From the NCBI RefSeq assembly GCF_000332095.2, contig NZ_KI913949.1, positions 4,674,769-4,738,768 on the forward strand: a stretch of 64,000 nucleotides of DNA, written 5' to 3'. This stretch comes from Leptolyngbya sp. PCC 6406. GTDB taxonomy: Bacteria > Cyanobacteriota > Cyanobacteriia > Phormidesmidales > Phormidesmidaceae. Below the pieces are notes generated by a model. That model was not told the origin of the DNA. It did not search any database and worked only from the letters and a program-made list of their open reading frames with translations. Shown piece by piece: positions 17,233 to 25,906 of the stretch (position 1 is its first letter; every line of letters begins with the position of its first letter). The position numbers and the translations under genes are program-made.

Positions 17233-17356
17233 GCGGACAATCAACGGCGAAACCCTTAACGGGCGCGCATAACCACGCCCACTTCATTGAATCGAGCTAG
17301 GGGCTGTAACCGTCTTGCCGCCAGGAGTCTAGCTTTAATTGTCCGCAGCCCCTAGC
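17233..17356. promoter_or_regulatory. Nested inverted repeats before the receiver-kinase gene
   Basis: GCGGACAAT at 17233-17241 pairs with ATTGTCCGC at 17338-17346, and inside it GCTAGGGGCTG at 17296-17306 pairs with CAGCCCCTAGC at 17346-17356. The two outer arms share their edges, so alternative folds are possible. The segment fills the 148-bp gap between two signalling genes and ends 20 bp before the next start codon. It could attenuate or insulate transcription. The arms are exact; the function is a guess. Confidence 0.45.
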
Positions 17357-17375
17357 ACAAGGATGTTGGAAACGA

Positions 17376-18683
17376 GTGTCTGAAGGTATATCCTTGCCGC
17401 TGGTAAACAGTATCCCGGCCCTGCGCGTACTGATCGTGGATGATGACGCGGTGGACCGCATGGCGGTAATTCGTGCCTTAAAAAAGTCCGTACTAGCGGT
17501 AGATGCGATCACAGAAGTCGATCACGGACGTGGTGCGATCGCACAGCTCCAGATCGAACCCTTTCACTGTGCATTTGTAGACTACCAACTGCCAGATATG
17601 GATGGCCTAGAGCTGATCCATCACCTGCGCCACCAAGGCATTAACATTCCCCTGATTGTGCTGACAGGCCAGGGAGACGAAGAAACTGCCGTGGAATTCA
17701 TGAAGGCAGGAGCCTCCGACTATCTGGTCAAGTCTCGCCTCAGCCCCGAACTCCTAGCCCAATGTATCCGCAATGCCCTGCGCATCTATCAAGCAGAACA
17801 AGCAGTCCAGGCAGCCCAGCAGCAGCTTCAATCCACCAATACCCTACTACGTCAGAAAAACCAGGCCCTAGAGCAACACCGCCGCCGCATCCAGCAACAA
17901 AACGTGGAACTCATGCGGGCCTCTCGCCTCAAGTCAGAGTTTCTAGCCACCCTATCCCACGAATTACGGACCCCCCTCAACGCCATCATCGGTTTTTCCC
18001 AACTACTGCTGCGCCGCCGCCAGCAAGCCTGGACCGAAAAACAAACAGACATGGTGAGCCGCATCTATAGCAATGGCAAGAATCTACTGGCCCTGCTGAA
18101 TGAAATTCTGGACTTTTCCAAACTGGATGCAGAGCGGCTAGAGCTATCCCCCCAACCCATGGATCTGGCAACCTTGGCAGCGACCACAGTAGCAGAAATG
18201 CGATCGCTGGCAGAACAAAAATCCCTAGTCCTCACCCTCACCCTCAACCTCGAGAATCCCCATCTCACCAACGATCCGATCCGCCTCCGGCAAGTCCTCA
18301 CCAACCTGATTTCGAACGCCATCAAGTTCACCGATACCGGTGGTGTCCGCGTCAGTATCCATGCCGGAGCGACCACAGCACCAGAAACCTCCATGCCCCC
18401 AGATCAGCGGGACCTAGTCGAAATTGCGGTCACCGATACCGGCATCGGCATTGCCCCAGAGGCGCTAGATTCGATTTTTGAAGCCTTTCGGCAACTTGAC
18501 CAAACCCACACCCGCCGCCATACCGGTACAGGGCTGGGACTGGCCATCGTAGATTCCCTCGTCGGCCTCATGGGGGGCAGCATCACCGTCGAGACTCACA
18601 ATGGCGATGGCAGCACCTTTCGTGTCCTAATTCCCCGCCATGTTTCCAACTCCGATGGCATCGAAACAGCCCTCAGTCCTTGA
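17376..18683 (+). CDS. Receiver-histidine kinase (REC-HisKA-HATPase)
   Basis: The start is a GTG at 17376. In the 435-residue product a receiver (acidic VDDDAVDRM, phosphoacceptor D69 in AFVDYQLPDMDG, lysine in YLVKSRL) comes first. A glutamine-rich coiled coil follows at about 138-185, then H195 in ATLSHELRTPLNAIIGFSQ. The ATPase has LTNLISNAIKFTD, VTDTGIGIAPE and GTGLGLAIVDSLVG. With the receiver in front, phosphate from an upstream kinase can control this one, so the three genes from 15013 to 18683 form a plausible relay. The stop codon is only 12 bp from the convergent gene at 18696-19178. Confidence 0.94.
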   Translation: MSEGISLPLVNSIPALRVLIVDDDAVDRMAVIRALKKSVLAVDAITEVDHGRGAIAQLQIEPFHCAFVDYQLPDMDGLELIHHLRHQGINIPLIVLTGQGDEETAVEFMKAGASDYLVKSRLSPELLAQCIRNALRIYQAEQAVQAAQQQLQSTNTLLRQKNQALEQHRRRIQQQNVELMRASRLKSEFLATLSHELRTPLNAIIGFSQLLLRRRQQAWTEKQTDMVSRIYSNGKNLLALLNEILDFSKLDAERLELSPQPMDLATLAATTVAEMRSLAEQKSLVLTLTLNLENPHLTNDPIRLRQVLTNLISNAIKFTDTGGVRVSIHAGATTAPETSMPPDQRDLVEIAVTDTGIGIAPEALDSIFEAFRQLDQTHTRRHTGTGLGLAIVDSLVGLMGGSITVETHNGDGSTFRVLIPRHVSNSDGIETALSP

Positions 18684-18695
18684 CCCCTCATCCCT

Positions 18696-19178
18696 TTACA
18701 ACCCACAGATCATCTGTCCCCAGGGAAGCGGATCCACCCAGTTGTAGTCATCCCCCACACAGTCGAACTGTCGCACCTCACCATTGACCAGACCAAACAC
18801 CTCCGTCCAGCCGGTGTGATCTCGGTTAAAGGTGACACTACTGAGGCCATTGCAGGTTTGGATCAACTCAGCACTGAGGGCCTTCAAGAATTGGGGAGAG
18901 ACCATAACGCTATCGGCGGCGGGGCCATCGATGCGTAACCAGAGGCCAACGGGAGCTTCGGGGGGATAGTCTGTAAAGCTACTTTCATTAAACTCGTAGG
19001 TGGTCCAGTAGGTAACGATAGCGCTGCGTCCGGTTTCGATGGTAGTGATCGCAGTTTGTACCTCCTGGGCACAAAGTTGCTCCACCGTTATCGTCGTGGG
19101 GACGGCAACGGCGGGGTTGGCAGCAATTAACGTGGCTAGACCAGCCAGACTCAGGGCAGTGGTTAGAAATTTCACCAT
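18696..19178 (-). CDS. Small secreted protein, unrecognised
   Basis: The 160-residue product starts with a standard signal peptide (VKFLTTALSLAGLATLIAAN, then PAVAVPTT, cleavage near residue 25). The mature part has four cysteines, in QLCAQEV, IQTCNGL, QFDCVGDD and QMICGL, and no membrane segment. It is probably periplasmic or exported, with disulfides. I recognise no family. It is a single gene on the opposite strand to its neighbours. Confidence 0.7.
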   Translation of the reverse strand: MVKFLTTALSLAGLATLIAANPAVAVPTTITVEQLCAQEVQTAITTIETGRSAIVTYWTTYEFNESSFTDYPPEAPVGLWLRIDGPAADSVMVSPQFLKALSAELIQTCNGLSSVTFNRDHTGWTEVFGLVNGEVRQFDCVGDDYNWVDPLPWGQMICGL

Positions 19179-19358
19179 GGTTCAACGACAGTAAGGAGAA
19201 GGTCGGCAGGAAGCAATTCACCAGGGGTTGCCAGGGGATAGCCAATAGCGCCCCCAAACTGCCAGATAATGGCTAAGGAAGGCCCCGCCTGTTATTCCCT
19301 ACCCATTCTTAACCCTCCATTCCCGATCACCCGATCACGTGTCTGCTTCTCTTAACCC

Positions 19359-20744
19359 ATGGCCTATTACATTTCCCCCCGCTTCCTCGACAAACTCGCC
19401 ATCCACATCACCAAAAACTACCTGTCTCTGCCCGATGTGCGAGTGCCAGTAATTTTGGGGGTTCATGGGCGCAAGGGGGAGGGCAAAACCTTCCAGTGCG
19501 AGCTGGTTTACGAGCGCATGGGTGTCGAAGTCGTCGCTATCTCCGGGGGAGAATTGGAAAGCCCCGATGCGGGGGATCCAGCCCGCCTCATTCGTCTGCG
19601 CTACCGGGAAGCAGCAGAACTGGTGCGGGTCCGGGGAGTGATGGCGGTGCTGATGATCAACGACCTAGATGCCGGGGCCGGTCGCTTCGATGCCCTCACC
19701 CAGTACACCGTCAATACCCAGTTGGTGAATAACACCCTAATGAACATTGCGGACAATCCCACCAATGTTCAACTCCCCGGCAGCTACGACGATCAACCCA
19801 TCCGACGAGTCCCCATCATCGCCACTGGCAACGATTTCTCGACGCTGTACGAACCCCTTGTTCGGGATGGGCGGATGGAGAAGTTTTACTGGATGCCCGA
19901 CCGCAGCGATCGCATTGGCATTGTGGCGGGTATTTTTGAGCCGGATCAATTGGGGACCGCTGCCATTGAGCAACTGGTGGATACCTTCTCGCAACAGGCG
20001 GTGGATTTCTTCGGAGCCCTCCGCGCCCGCATCTACGATGAACAGGTGCGAGATTTCATCCAGTCCGTAGGACTAGACAAGGTTTCTCAGCGGGTGGTCA
20101 ACAGCGAAACGTCCCCCACCTTTACCCGCCCTACCTTTACCCTGTCCCACCTGATTGAGGTGGGACAGCAGATGGTTATAGAACAGCAATGGCTCCAGGA
20201 GATGCGTCTCGGCGATCAGTACAATCGAGCCCTGCGGGAAAAGAATGATGGCCCCAGACCAGCCCCAAGGGGGCCTGGGGCCACATCGTTCCCAGGAGAT
20301 CAACACACCCCAGAACCGTCTCCCCCTTCGCCTCCAGAGCCAGCTCCAGACCTAGAGCCATCCGGCCCCACCCCCAAGTCCTTCTATCGGGCCTACGGAG
20401 CCCCCCCGGCCTACCCCAGTTCCTCCCCTCAGGGCGCGACCCTGGACAACGGAAATGGCCAGCCCAACCCGACCTCGACTCCCCTCAGCCCCGAGATTAT
20501 CACCCAGATCCAAACCCTGCTTCACCAGGGCCACCGCATCGGCATCGAGCATGTGGATCAACGGCGGTTTCGCACCACCGCTTGGCAAAGCTGCCCCTCA
20601 GTCCAAACCTCGAATCCCAACGAGGTGGTCCTAGCCCTAGCCCAATGTTTAACCACCCATCCCCAGGATTATGTGCGCCTCATTGGTATTGATACCGCCA
20701 ATAAACGCCGGGTCTGGGAACAGATCATCCAGCGTCCCCGGTAA
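19359..20744 (+). CDS. rca: Rubisco activase with small-subunit-like tail
   Basis: The 461-residue protein begins with the AAA+ domain. Walker A is LGVHGRKGEGKTFQ (about residues 33-46), Walker B is VLMINDLDAG, and TGNDFSTLYEPLVRDGRMEKFYW contains the sensor and arginine-finger region typical of Rubisco activase. A proline-rich linker spans about 295-375. The last 85 residues (QTLLHQGHRIGIEHVDQRRF onwards) resemble the Rubisco small subunit, the SSUL domain of beta-cyanobacterial activases. SSUL is known to bind Rubisco and help recruit activase to carboxysomes. The enzyme removes inhibitory sugar phosphates from Rubisco using ATP. No rbcL, rbcS or carboxysome genes are in the window. Confidence 0.95.
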   Translation: MAYYISPRFLDKLAIHITKNYLSLPDVRVPVILGVHGRKGEGKTFQCELVYERMGVEVVAISGGELESPDAGDPARLIRLRYREAAELVRVRGVMAVLMINDLDAGAGRFDALTQYTVNTQLVNNTLMNIADNPTNVQLPGSYDDQPIRRVPIIATGNDFSTLYEPLVRDGRMEKFYWMPDRSDRIGIVAGIFEPDQLGTAAIEQLVDTFSQQAVDFFGALRARIYDEQVRDFIQSVGLDKVSQRVVNSETSPTFTRPTFTLSHLIEVGQQMVIEQQWLQEMRLGDQYNRALREKNDGPRPAPRGPGATSFPGDQHTPEPSPPSPPEPAPDLEPSGPTPKSFYRAYGAPPAYPSSSPQGATLDNGNGQPNPTSTPLSPEIITQIQTLLHQGHRIGIEHVDQRRFRTTAWQSCPSVQTSNPNEVVLALAQCLTTHPQDYVRLIGIDTANKRRVWEQIIQRPR

Positions 20745-21117
20745 GAGATTTGCACAAAAACAAAGTCCCATCCGGTGTTGGGGGAGTAGGGGAGTAGGGG
20801 GATAGGGGGGTAGGAACGCGGTTTCCGCGCCCACTTCAGGACGTGACAGGTGTATCCCGTAGGGGCGGGTTTAGCTCGTGTTGGCCGGGAAATCCAGGAT
20901 GGGACCCTCAAAACCCGCCCTACCCAGTGCCGGGAAATCCAGGATTGAGGTTAATCCCGTAGGGGCAATCCCTTGCCTGTCCTGTTCGCGCAGCGGCTCC
21001 GCAGGAGCAACGAAGCCGTATAGCCCTTCGGGCAATAGCCTCCGGCATGGCTACGCTAAGGCTAACGCTAGGGCGGAGCCTGCCCAGAGGGCATAGGATG
21101 GTTGCCCTTGTTGCCGG
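20745..21117. repeat. Composite repeat region between rca and moaA (includes R-e copy 1)
   Basis: The segment is non-coding and full of short repeats. GTAGGGGCGGGTTTAGC and its near-complement AAAACCCGCCCTAC face each other at about 20859-20922. CCGGGAAATCCAGGAT occurs twice (about 20886 and 20932). At 21018-21082 a 65-bp block contains GGCATGGCTACGCTAAGGCT and recurs at 45049-45113. Fragments around 20745-20790 and 21110-21140 resemble parts of 36749-36840. It looks like repeated insertion of small elements. Confidence 0.7.
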
Positions 21118-21220
21118 GTGACCGATATTGGGGCATGGGGTTAGGGGCGCGGTTTCCGCTGCCTCGGAAAAGTGTAGTCGTGTTAATCGATAGAAAGATT
21201 AGGGCTACACTTTTGACAAC

Positions 21221-22249
21221 ATGCAAGTTGTTAAAGTATGGAGGTATCCTTCCCCCAGGCCCATGAACCCCATTGACTATTTGCGGATCAGCGTTATTGA
21301 TCGCTGCAACTTTCGGTGCCAGTACTGTATGCCAGAGGGGGCGGATCTGGCCTATGTACTGCGACAGAACTGGCTCACCCGGCAGGAGCTAAACAGGCTG
21401 TTGCGGGAGGTGTTTGTACCCGTAGGATTTACCCGGTTTCGCCTGACCGGGGGAGAGCCCTTGCTGCGGGCAGATCTTGTGGACATTGTTGCTGACATTG
21501 TCGCCCTGCCGGAAACAGAAGATATTTCCCTCACCAGCAATGGCTTTCTGCTGGCAAAGCTAGCCCAACCCCTTTGGGAGGCAGGGCTGCGACGGCTAAA
21601 CATTAGTTTAGATTCTCTAGATGCTGATACCTTTGCCACCATCATCGGGCGACCAGGGGCGACCCGCTGGAACCAGGTGTGGGCAGGCATTCAAGCCGCC
21701 CATCGGGTGGGCTTCGATCCCCTCAAGCTGAATGTGGTGGTGATTCCAGGGGTGAATGACCATGAGGTGTTGGATCTAGCAGCCCTGACGCTGGATCGGC
21801 AATGGCATGTACGTTTTATTGAGTTCATGCCCATCGGCAATGGGGATCTTTTTGCAGCGACGGGGTGGGTGCCGTCGGAGGTGTTGCGATCGCAGATTCG
21901 AGATCGCTGGGGGCTAGTGTCCGGCAATGTCCTAGGCAATGGCCCCGCCGATATATTTCAAATTCCAGGGGCTCAGGGAACCTTGGGGTTCATCAGTCAA
22001 ATGTCGGAGTGCTTTTGCGATCGCTGTAACCGAATGCGACTCTCAGCGGATGGCTGGTTGCGGCCCTGTCTATTGAATGAAACGGGACAGATCAATTTGC
22101 GGGAACTGCTCCGGGGAGGTATGCCCCTAGCGGAAATCCGCGATCGCGTCGCCGCCCTTGTCTGGGCCAAGCCCGAGATCAATTTCAAAATGCGCGACTC
22201 TGGCACCACCGGCACCTATCGCCGTACCATGTCCCAAATTGGTGGCTGA
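21221..22249 (+). CDS. moaA: GTP 3',8-cyclase MoaA (molybdenum cofactor)
   Basis: This is a radical SAM enzyme that converts GTP to the 3',8-cyclo precursor in the first step of molybdopterin synthesis. The N-terminal cluster cysteines 29, 33 and 36 lie in [14 protein letters not shown], followed by [11 protein letters not shown] for SAM binding. The C-terminal second cluster motif is [21 protein letters not shown], and the protein ends in the conserved double glycine (SQIGG). An internal ATG at 21263 is an alternative start that removes 14 non-conserved residues and leaves [12 protein letters not shown] almost at the N-terminus. The upstream ATG lies in a small palindrome (ACAACATGCAAGTTGT), which could influence initiation. 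No other moa or moe gene is adjacent. Confidence 0.94.
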   Translation: MQVVKVWRYPSPRPMNPIDYLRISVIDRCNFRCQYCMPEGADLAYVLRQNWLTRQELNRLLREVFVPVGFTRFRLTGGEPLLRADLVDIVADIVALPETEDISLTSNGFLLAKLAQPLWEAGLRRLNISLDSLDADTFATIIGRPGATRWNQVWAGIQAAHRVGFDPLKLNVVVIPGVNDHEVLDLAALTLDRQWHVRFIEFMPIGNGDLFAATGWVPSEVLRSQIRDRWGLVSGNVLGNGPADIFQIPGAQGTLGFISQMSECFCDRCNRMRLSADGWLRPCLLNETGQINLRELLRGGMPLAEIRDRVAALVWAKPEINFKMRDSGTTGTYRRTMSQIGG

Positions 22250-22386
22250 CGCAGGGCACATTAAGGGCACATTACTAGAGAACTGATCCAGTACGGCTGA
22301 TCTCTTGTGTATCAGATTATAAATTCGCATTACAATGCCAAGCATCTTGATCCGCGATCTGAATCCGTTAGATCACGGTCGCGGTG

Positions 22387-23403
22387 ATGTTTCAGGTGCC
22401 TAAGCTGTCGTTTCATGACCAAGGCCAAGTGCAACGCGATTTTAACAGCGTGACACCCCCCGCTGAGCCCCCCACAAATAATGCGCCAAACACGGGCGGA
22501 TTTGACGATATTCTGGCCCACCTTGAAGTGAGTTCAGCCGATCGTGTCCTAATCTACTTAGCAGTGAGCGCCATGAAGCTAGGGGGCCATCGCTACGGTG
22601 CCTTTCTAGAGGCGGCCACCACCGCCGCCAAGCTCGCCGTCTACACGTCCTATTTAGAACAGGGCAAAAACGTTCGCAAAACCAGCTTCCTGCACCATGT
22701 CGAGCCCAAACGGGTGCGGGCCATCATCAAAGAAGTAGAAGCAGTGCTGGTAGACAGACGAGCCCTCACCACCCTCAGCGATCAAGAACCCTACTACCTC
22801 AGCGGCCTCCCCTACCTGTGGCAGAGCCTCTACCCCTGGGAACCGGGCACCCTGAGGCTTCAGCGCCCCGAACTGACCCCGAGCGAACACCAGCGAGTAG
22901 AAGCAGAGGTGCCCCTCCACTACCCCCCCACCCGCCTGTTAGATCTGCTGGAATTCCTCGACCTGATCAAGCTGCTCCACAGCAAATCCCAGGACGACTT
23001 CCCCCCCACCCGCCGCATGGTTCTCAGCGACGCTCTGACCGAGCACATCAAATTTCGCCTCCTCCACTCCGGTACAGTGGTCCAGATCGAAGCCTCCCCC
23101 CTGTCCATCCCCGTATTTGCCCTAGCCCGCACCCACTACGCCCCCAAAGGCGAACGAGAGCGAGTCTTTACCATGATTGATGACGTAGCCCGATTCTTTA
23201 AACTCATGCAGGACTGGGCCGCAGAACAGCCCGGAGTGCTACGAGCCTTGGAGGTGTTTGATGTGGATATCGACCGCCGCAGCGAAGCCCTAGAAGAGTT
23301 GGATCAACTGCTGCGAGCCTGGGCCGACAAATACCACCAAGATGGTGGATATCCAATGCTGATGCAGCTTGCCGCAGGCACGCGGGAGGCACGGGAAGGG
23401 TAG
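22387..23403 (+). CDS. Unrecognised protein at the head of the slr0144-like cluster
   Basis: About 338 residues, starting at the ATG at 22387 (a GTG sits one codon earlier). There is no signal peptide, membrane segment or familiar motif. The N-terminal 40 residues are Pro/Asn-rich. A helical region follows with many charged residues (AAKLAVYTSYLEQGKNVRKT, RVRAIIKEVEAVLVDRRALT), and the C-terminus is strongly helical and acidic (EVFDVDIDRRSEALEELDQL). It lies 147 bp before the phycobilisome-like gene, on the same strand as the whole cluster, and is probably functionally linked. The composition matches its neighbours. I do not recognise a family and assign no function. Confidence 0.75.
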   Translation: MFQVPKLSFHDQGQVQRDFNSVTPPAEPPTNNAPNTGGFDDILAHLEVSSADRVLIYLAVSAMKLGGHRYGAFLEAATTAAKLAVYTSYLEQGKNVRKTSFLHHVEPKRVRAIIKEVEAVLVDRRALTTLSDQEPYYLSGLPYLWQSLYPWEPGTLRLQRPELTPSEHQRVEAEVPLHYPPTRLLDLLEFLDLIKLLHSKSQDDFPPTRRMVLSDALTEHIKFRLLHSGTVVQIEASPLSIPVFALARTHYAPKGERERVFTMIDDVARFFKLMQDWAAEQPGVLRALEVFDVDIDRRSEALEELDQLLRAWADKYHQDGGYPMLMQLAAGTREAREG

Positions 23404-23550
23404 CCCCACCTCAGCTTTTACCCTGAAACCTAGGGGCAGGAAGTTAACAAAACTTAATTAAGGGCATTCTAATAAGTAAGCCCCCCATGCCCCCCATGCA
23501 TCCCCCTGCCCTGATCCCCTAGCCTTTGTCGTCCCTATGGAATTGACCTA

Positions 23551-24024
23551 ATGCTCAGTCAGTTAGACCGCTTGACGATGGATGTGGATGGACGCTATGC
23601 CAACGACAGCGAACTCCTGTTTTTTCAGCAATACCTGCAAACCGCCCGCCTGCGCTTTAGTCTGTATCAAAAAATTCAGCGCCTAGAGGTCCAGATCGTG
23701 CAGCAGGTCCTCGCCCAGATGCGGAGCGAAGATCCCACCCTGCTCCAGATTGGCGGAGATGACCTGACGGCAAAGTGGCAGAGAGACACCGTCCGGACCC
23801 TGCGATACGCCGCCGCATCCCTCCTAATCAACGATCCCGACCTGTTCAAAGAACGGATGCTGATGTGGTTTCAGACCATCATGCGCTCCTTCCAGGCAGA
23901 GCGGAGTTGTGATGCCACCTACCGCACCATGCAGACCGTCGTGCGTCAATCCTTCACCCTAGAGGAAGCAAGGCTCCTCTGCCCGATTCTAGAGCTGAGT
24001 CGGGCAACCCTAGCCCAGCGATAG
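23551..24024 (+). CDS. Phycobilisome-fold protein lacking the bilin cysteine (Slr0146-like)
   Basis: The 157 residues follow the helical pattern of the phycobilisome protein family. DGRYANDSELLFFQQYL matches the first helices. WQRDTVRTLRYAAASLLIND matches the allophycocyanin segment that reads CLRD...LRLVTYGIVAGD, with R-D, LRY and the closing acidic residue conserved. FKERMLMWFQTIMRSF follows as in the globin-like core. At the position of the bilin-attaching cysteine there is a tryptophan, so covalent chromophore attachment there is not expected. Two other cysteines (SCDATY, LLCPIL) are elsewhere. Related non-pigmented proteins occur in the Synechocystis slr0144-slr0152 operon. It may be a structural partner or assembly factor; the fold assignment is by pattern only. 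Confidence 0.72.
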   Translation: MLSQLDRLTMDVDGRYANDSELLFFQQYLQTARLRFSLYQKIQRLEVQIVQQVLAQMRSEDPTLLQIGGDDLTAKWQRDTVRTLRYAAASLLINDPDLFKERMLMWFQTIMRSFQAERSCDATYRTMQTVVRQSFTLEEARLLCPILELSRATLAQR

Positions 24025-24173
24025 CGGACCATAGCTACCCGATAAATTTCCCATCTTTTCCGCATCCCTAAGGTTTAAGATTTTTCAACTTGGGTCTAAA
24101 CCTCGTTGCAATTGACGGGCGGCTTGGGCACATTACGAGTATTAGATCCCAATCAGCCCCCAGGGCTTGCATT

Positions 24174-24857
24174 ATGGCCACAACGCTGACACAGTCCCAC
24201 CAACTTCATACCCAACATCCTCAAAAGCATAACCACTATAGCTTTCGAGATTTTTTTCAGTTTAACGGTGCGGATGGTAGCGTTACCGATTGGAACGGTA
24301 GCCGCAACGTCTTCACCAGCGAGGATTTCATCATCGGCCTGCTAGAGGGCCTAGAAGAAGAGGTCGGCGAAGCTTCCGCCGCCATCATGTACTCCATTGG
24401 CTTGGAATGGGGTAAACAGGATTCTCTCTTTTTTCAAGAGTGGTTCGAGCGGGAGTTCAACATGAGTGCCCGTCAGGCCAACCTCATGTTTCTGCTGGAA
24501 ACCTGGTGGTGGCCCTTCACCTCCCAGGGCTGGGGACGATGGGAAGTGGACATGAGCGATCGCAAACAGGGCTTCATGTTCATCAACGTCTTTGACTCCG
24601 CCGTGGCCCGAACCCTCGGCGATGTCGGCAAACCCGTTTGCCATATCTATGCCGGGTTATTCGCCGGATTCTTCACGGAAATGGTGCGGAAGCAACTGAG
24701 CTGCATCGAAATCCAGTGCTACTCCATGGGCGAAAACTACTGCAAGTTTCTTCTGGGGGGCAAAGAGCGCATTGACGCCGCCGCCTTCTGGATGAACGAA
24801 GGGGCCACCGCCCGAGATATCGAGAAACGCCTCCGGTCGGGGAGTGGGGTGCTATGA
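24174..24857 (+). CDS. V4R domain protein (Slr0144-like)
   Basis: The preferred start is the ATG at 24174; the in-frame TTG at 24090 adds residues with no conserved character. The protein has about 227 residues. The 4-vinyl reductase (V4R) domain covers the C-terminal two thirds: AAIMYSIGLEWGKQD, YAGLFAGFFTEMVRKQLSC and the diagnostic C-x-x-MG-x-x-x-C-x-F (QCYSMGENYCKFLLGG). V4R domains bind small hydrophobic or tetrapyrrole-like ligands, and the two cysteines can hold metal. In Synechocystis, V4R proteins of the slr0144-slr0152 operon were linked to photosystem II assembly. The stop codon overlaps the next start by 4 bp (ATGA), so translation is coupled. Confidence 0.8.
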   Translation: MATTLTQSHQLHTQHPQKHNHYSFRDFFQFNGADGSVTDWNGSRNVFTSEDFIIGLLEGLEEEVGEASAAIMYSIGLEWGKQDSLFFQEWFEREFNMSARQANLMFLLETWWWPFTSQGWGRWEVDMSDRKQGFMFINVFDSAVARTLGDVGKPVCHIYAGLFAGFFTEMVRKQLSCIEIQCYSMGENYCKFLLGGKERIDAAAFWMNEGATARDIEKRLRSGSGVL

Positions 24858-25168
24858 GCCTAACCTTGAGCAACGGCCATCGCCCACCACCCTCCCCTCC
24901 CCAGTCGCTCCGGACGATGACAGTGCAGAGCTTCTTTAGCCAAGTGGCCTGGGAAGGCAAACCCACCTTGGCCCCCTGGTCCAACAATGGCGACACGGAG
25001 CTACGGGCAATGCCCCTCTCGCTCCGAATGACGGTTGGGGAGTTCTTTAGTCGATTTATGTGGGAGGGCACACCAGAAATCGCTGCCCCTGGAATGCGTC
25101 TAGACGCCTCGCCTCCCCCCAGTGAGGTAGACACCTTCACCCTGGATGACTTTTCTAGCCTGTTTTAG
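24854..25168 (+). CDS. Short protein with repeated FFS...WEG motif (Slr0145-like)
   Basis: The 104-residue protein has almost no predicted core but a clear internal repeat. MTVQSFFSQVAWEGKP at about residues 22-37 and MTVGEFFSRFMWEGTP at about 58-73 align at every second residue or better. A shortened third unit, FTLDDFSSLF, forms the C-terminus. Pro/Ser-rich linkers separate the units. This is the architecture of a flexible scaffold with several copies of one docking motif. It overlaps the preceding V4R gene by 4 bp and lies among phycobilisome-like and V4R genes, so a partner within the cluster is likely. It probably corresponds to the small unknown protein of the Synechocystis operon. Confidence 0.72.
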   Translation: MSLTLSNGHRPPPSPPQSLRTMTVQSFFSQVAWEGKPTLAPWSNNGDTELRAMPLSLRMTVGEFFSRFMWEGTPEIAAPGMRLDASPPPSEVDTFTLDDFSSLF

Positions 25169-25324
25169 TGTCCCCCTAAGATCCTGTCCCAGATTTGGGT
25201 AGAGGTCCAAGCGTGCATCTGCGCGAGTGATACCTTTAGCCCTACCCAGGGGATAGATTTTGAGAGGGGATATCCCTAGCGGGGCTTGGTTCCCCCAACG
25301 TTCGACCCCATTGGAGAGAATTCC

Positions 25325-25834
25325 ATGAATCCTGCCCTCAGTGCCCTGTTTGATGAACCCGAAAAGCGCTACCTCCAACCCAATGAGCTAAATGTCCTGA
25401 GCCAGTATGTGGGCTCTCTACCCGAGCGAATTGCCGTTTATCGCCAACTCCGCGATGAAGAACTGACCCTCATGCAGCAGGTGGCCGACACCCTCCAGCA
25501 GCAATTTCCCCAAGAGTCGGAGGATTTGCTGAAGCGCAGTATCCAAAACGGGCTCCTGGCTCTCCGCTATGCAGCCATGGCCCTGCTGACGGATGATACC
25601 GACCTTGTGACCCGACGACTCCAGTCTTGGCTTCCAGACATGGTAGAAGCCTACGGCACCCTGGCCATTGACCAGGCTCTCCATGCCCTGCTGACTCAAC
25701 AGTTAAGCCGTCGCTTCACGGCACCGCAGATGGCTCTGCTGACCCCTGGTTTAGCGGCGGCGAAGGCCATGCTCAACCCAACCCATGCAGTTGCCACTGA
25801 CACCACTGACGCCCCCCTAGTCGGTATGTTTTAG
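25325..25834 (+). CDS. Second phycobilisome-fold protein lacking the bilin cysteine
   Basis: The start is the ATG at 25325, with GGAGAGA just upstream, giving 169 residues. EKRYLQPNELNVLSQYVGSL corresponds to the first helices of allophycocyanin-type proteins. SIQNGLLALRYAAMALLTDD matches the chromophore-region helix. There is no cysteine anywhere in that helix; serine occupies the attachment position. TRRLQSWLPDMVEAYGT continues the family pattern. It is therefore a second non-pigmented member in the same cluster, about as divergent from the first (23551-24024) as either is from true phycobiliproteins. The pair could form a heterodimer in the way that alpha and beta subunits do, but this is inference. 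Confidence 0.7.
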   Translation: MNPALSALFDEPEKRYLQPNELNVLSQYVGSLPERIAVYRQLRDEELTLMQQVADTLQQQFPQESEDLLKRSIQNGLLALRYAAMALLTDDTDLVTRRLQSWLPDMVEAYGTLAIDQALHALLTQQLSRRFTAPQMALLTPGLAAAKAMLNPTHAVATDTTDAPLVGMF

Positions 25835-25906
25835 GTGGGTCGAGTATTGGTGGGGCATTGGCTACACGGCACCCTTTTGACACGGTACCCTCGGGACTAA
25901 AGACCC

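Noticed and set aside
21118-21262. A molybdenum cofactor riboswitch upstream of moaA
   Set aside because: Only a small palindrome is visible; the conserved helices of the Moco motif could not be traced.
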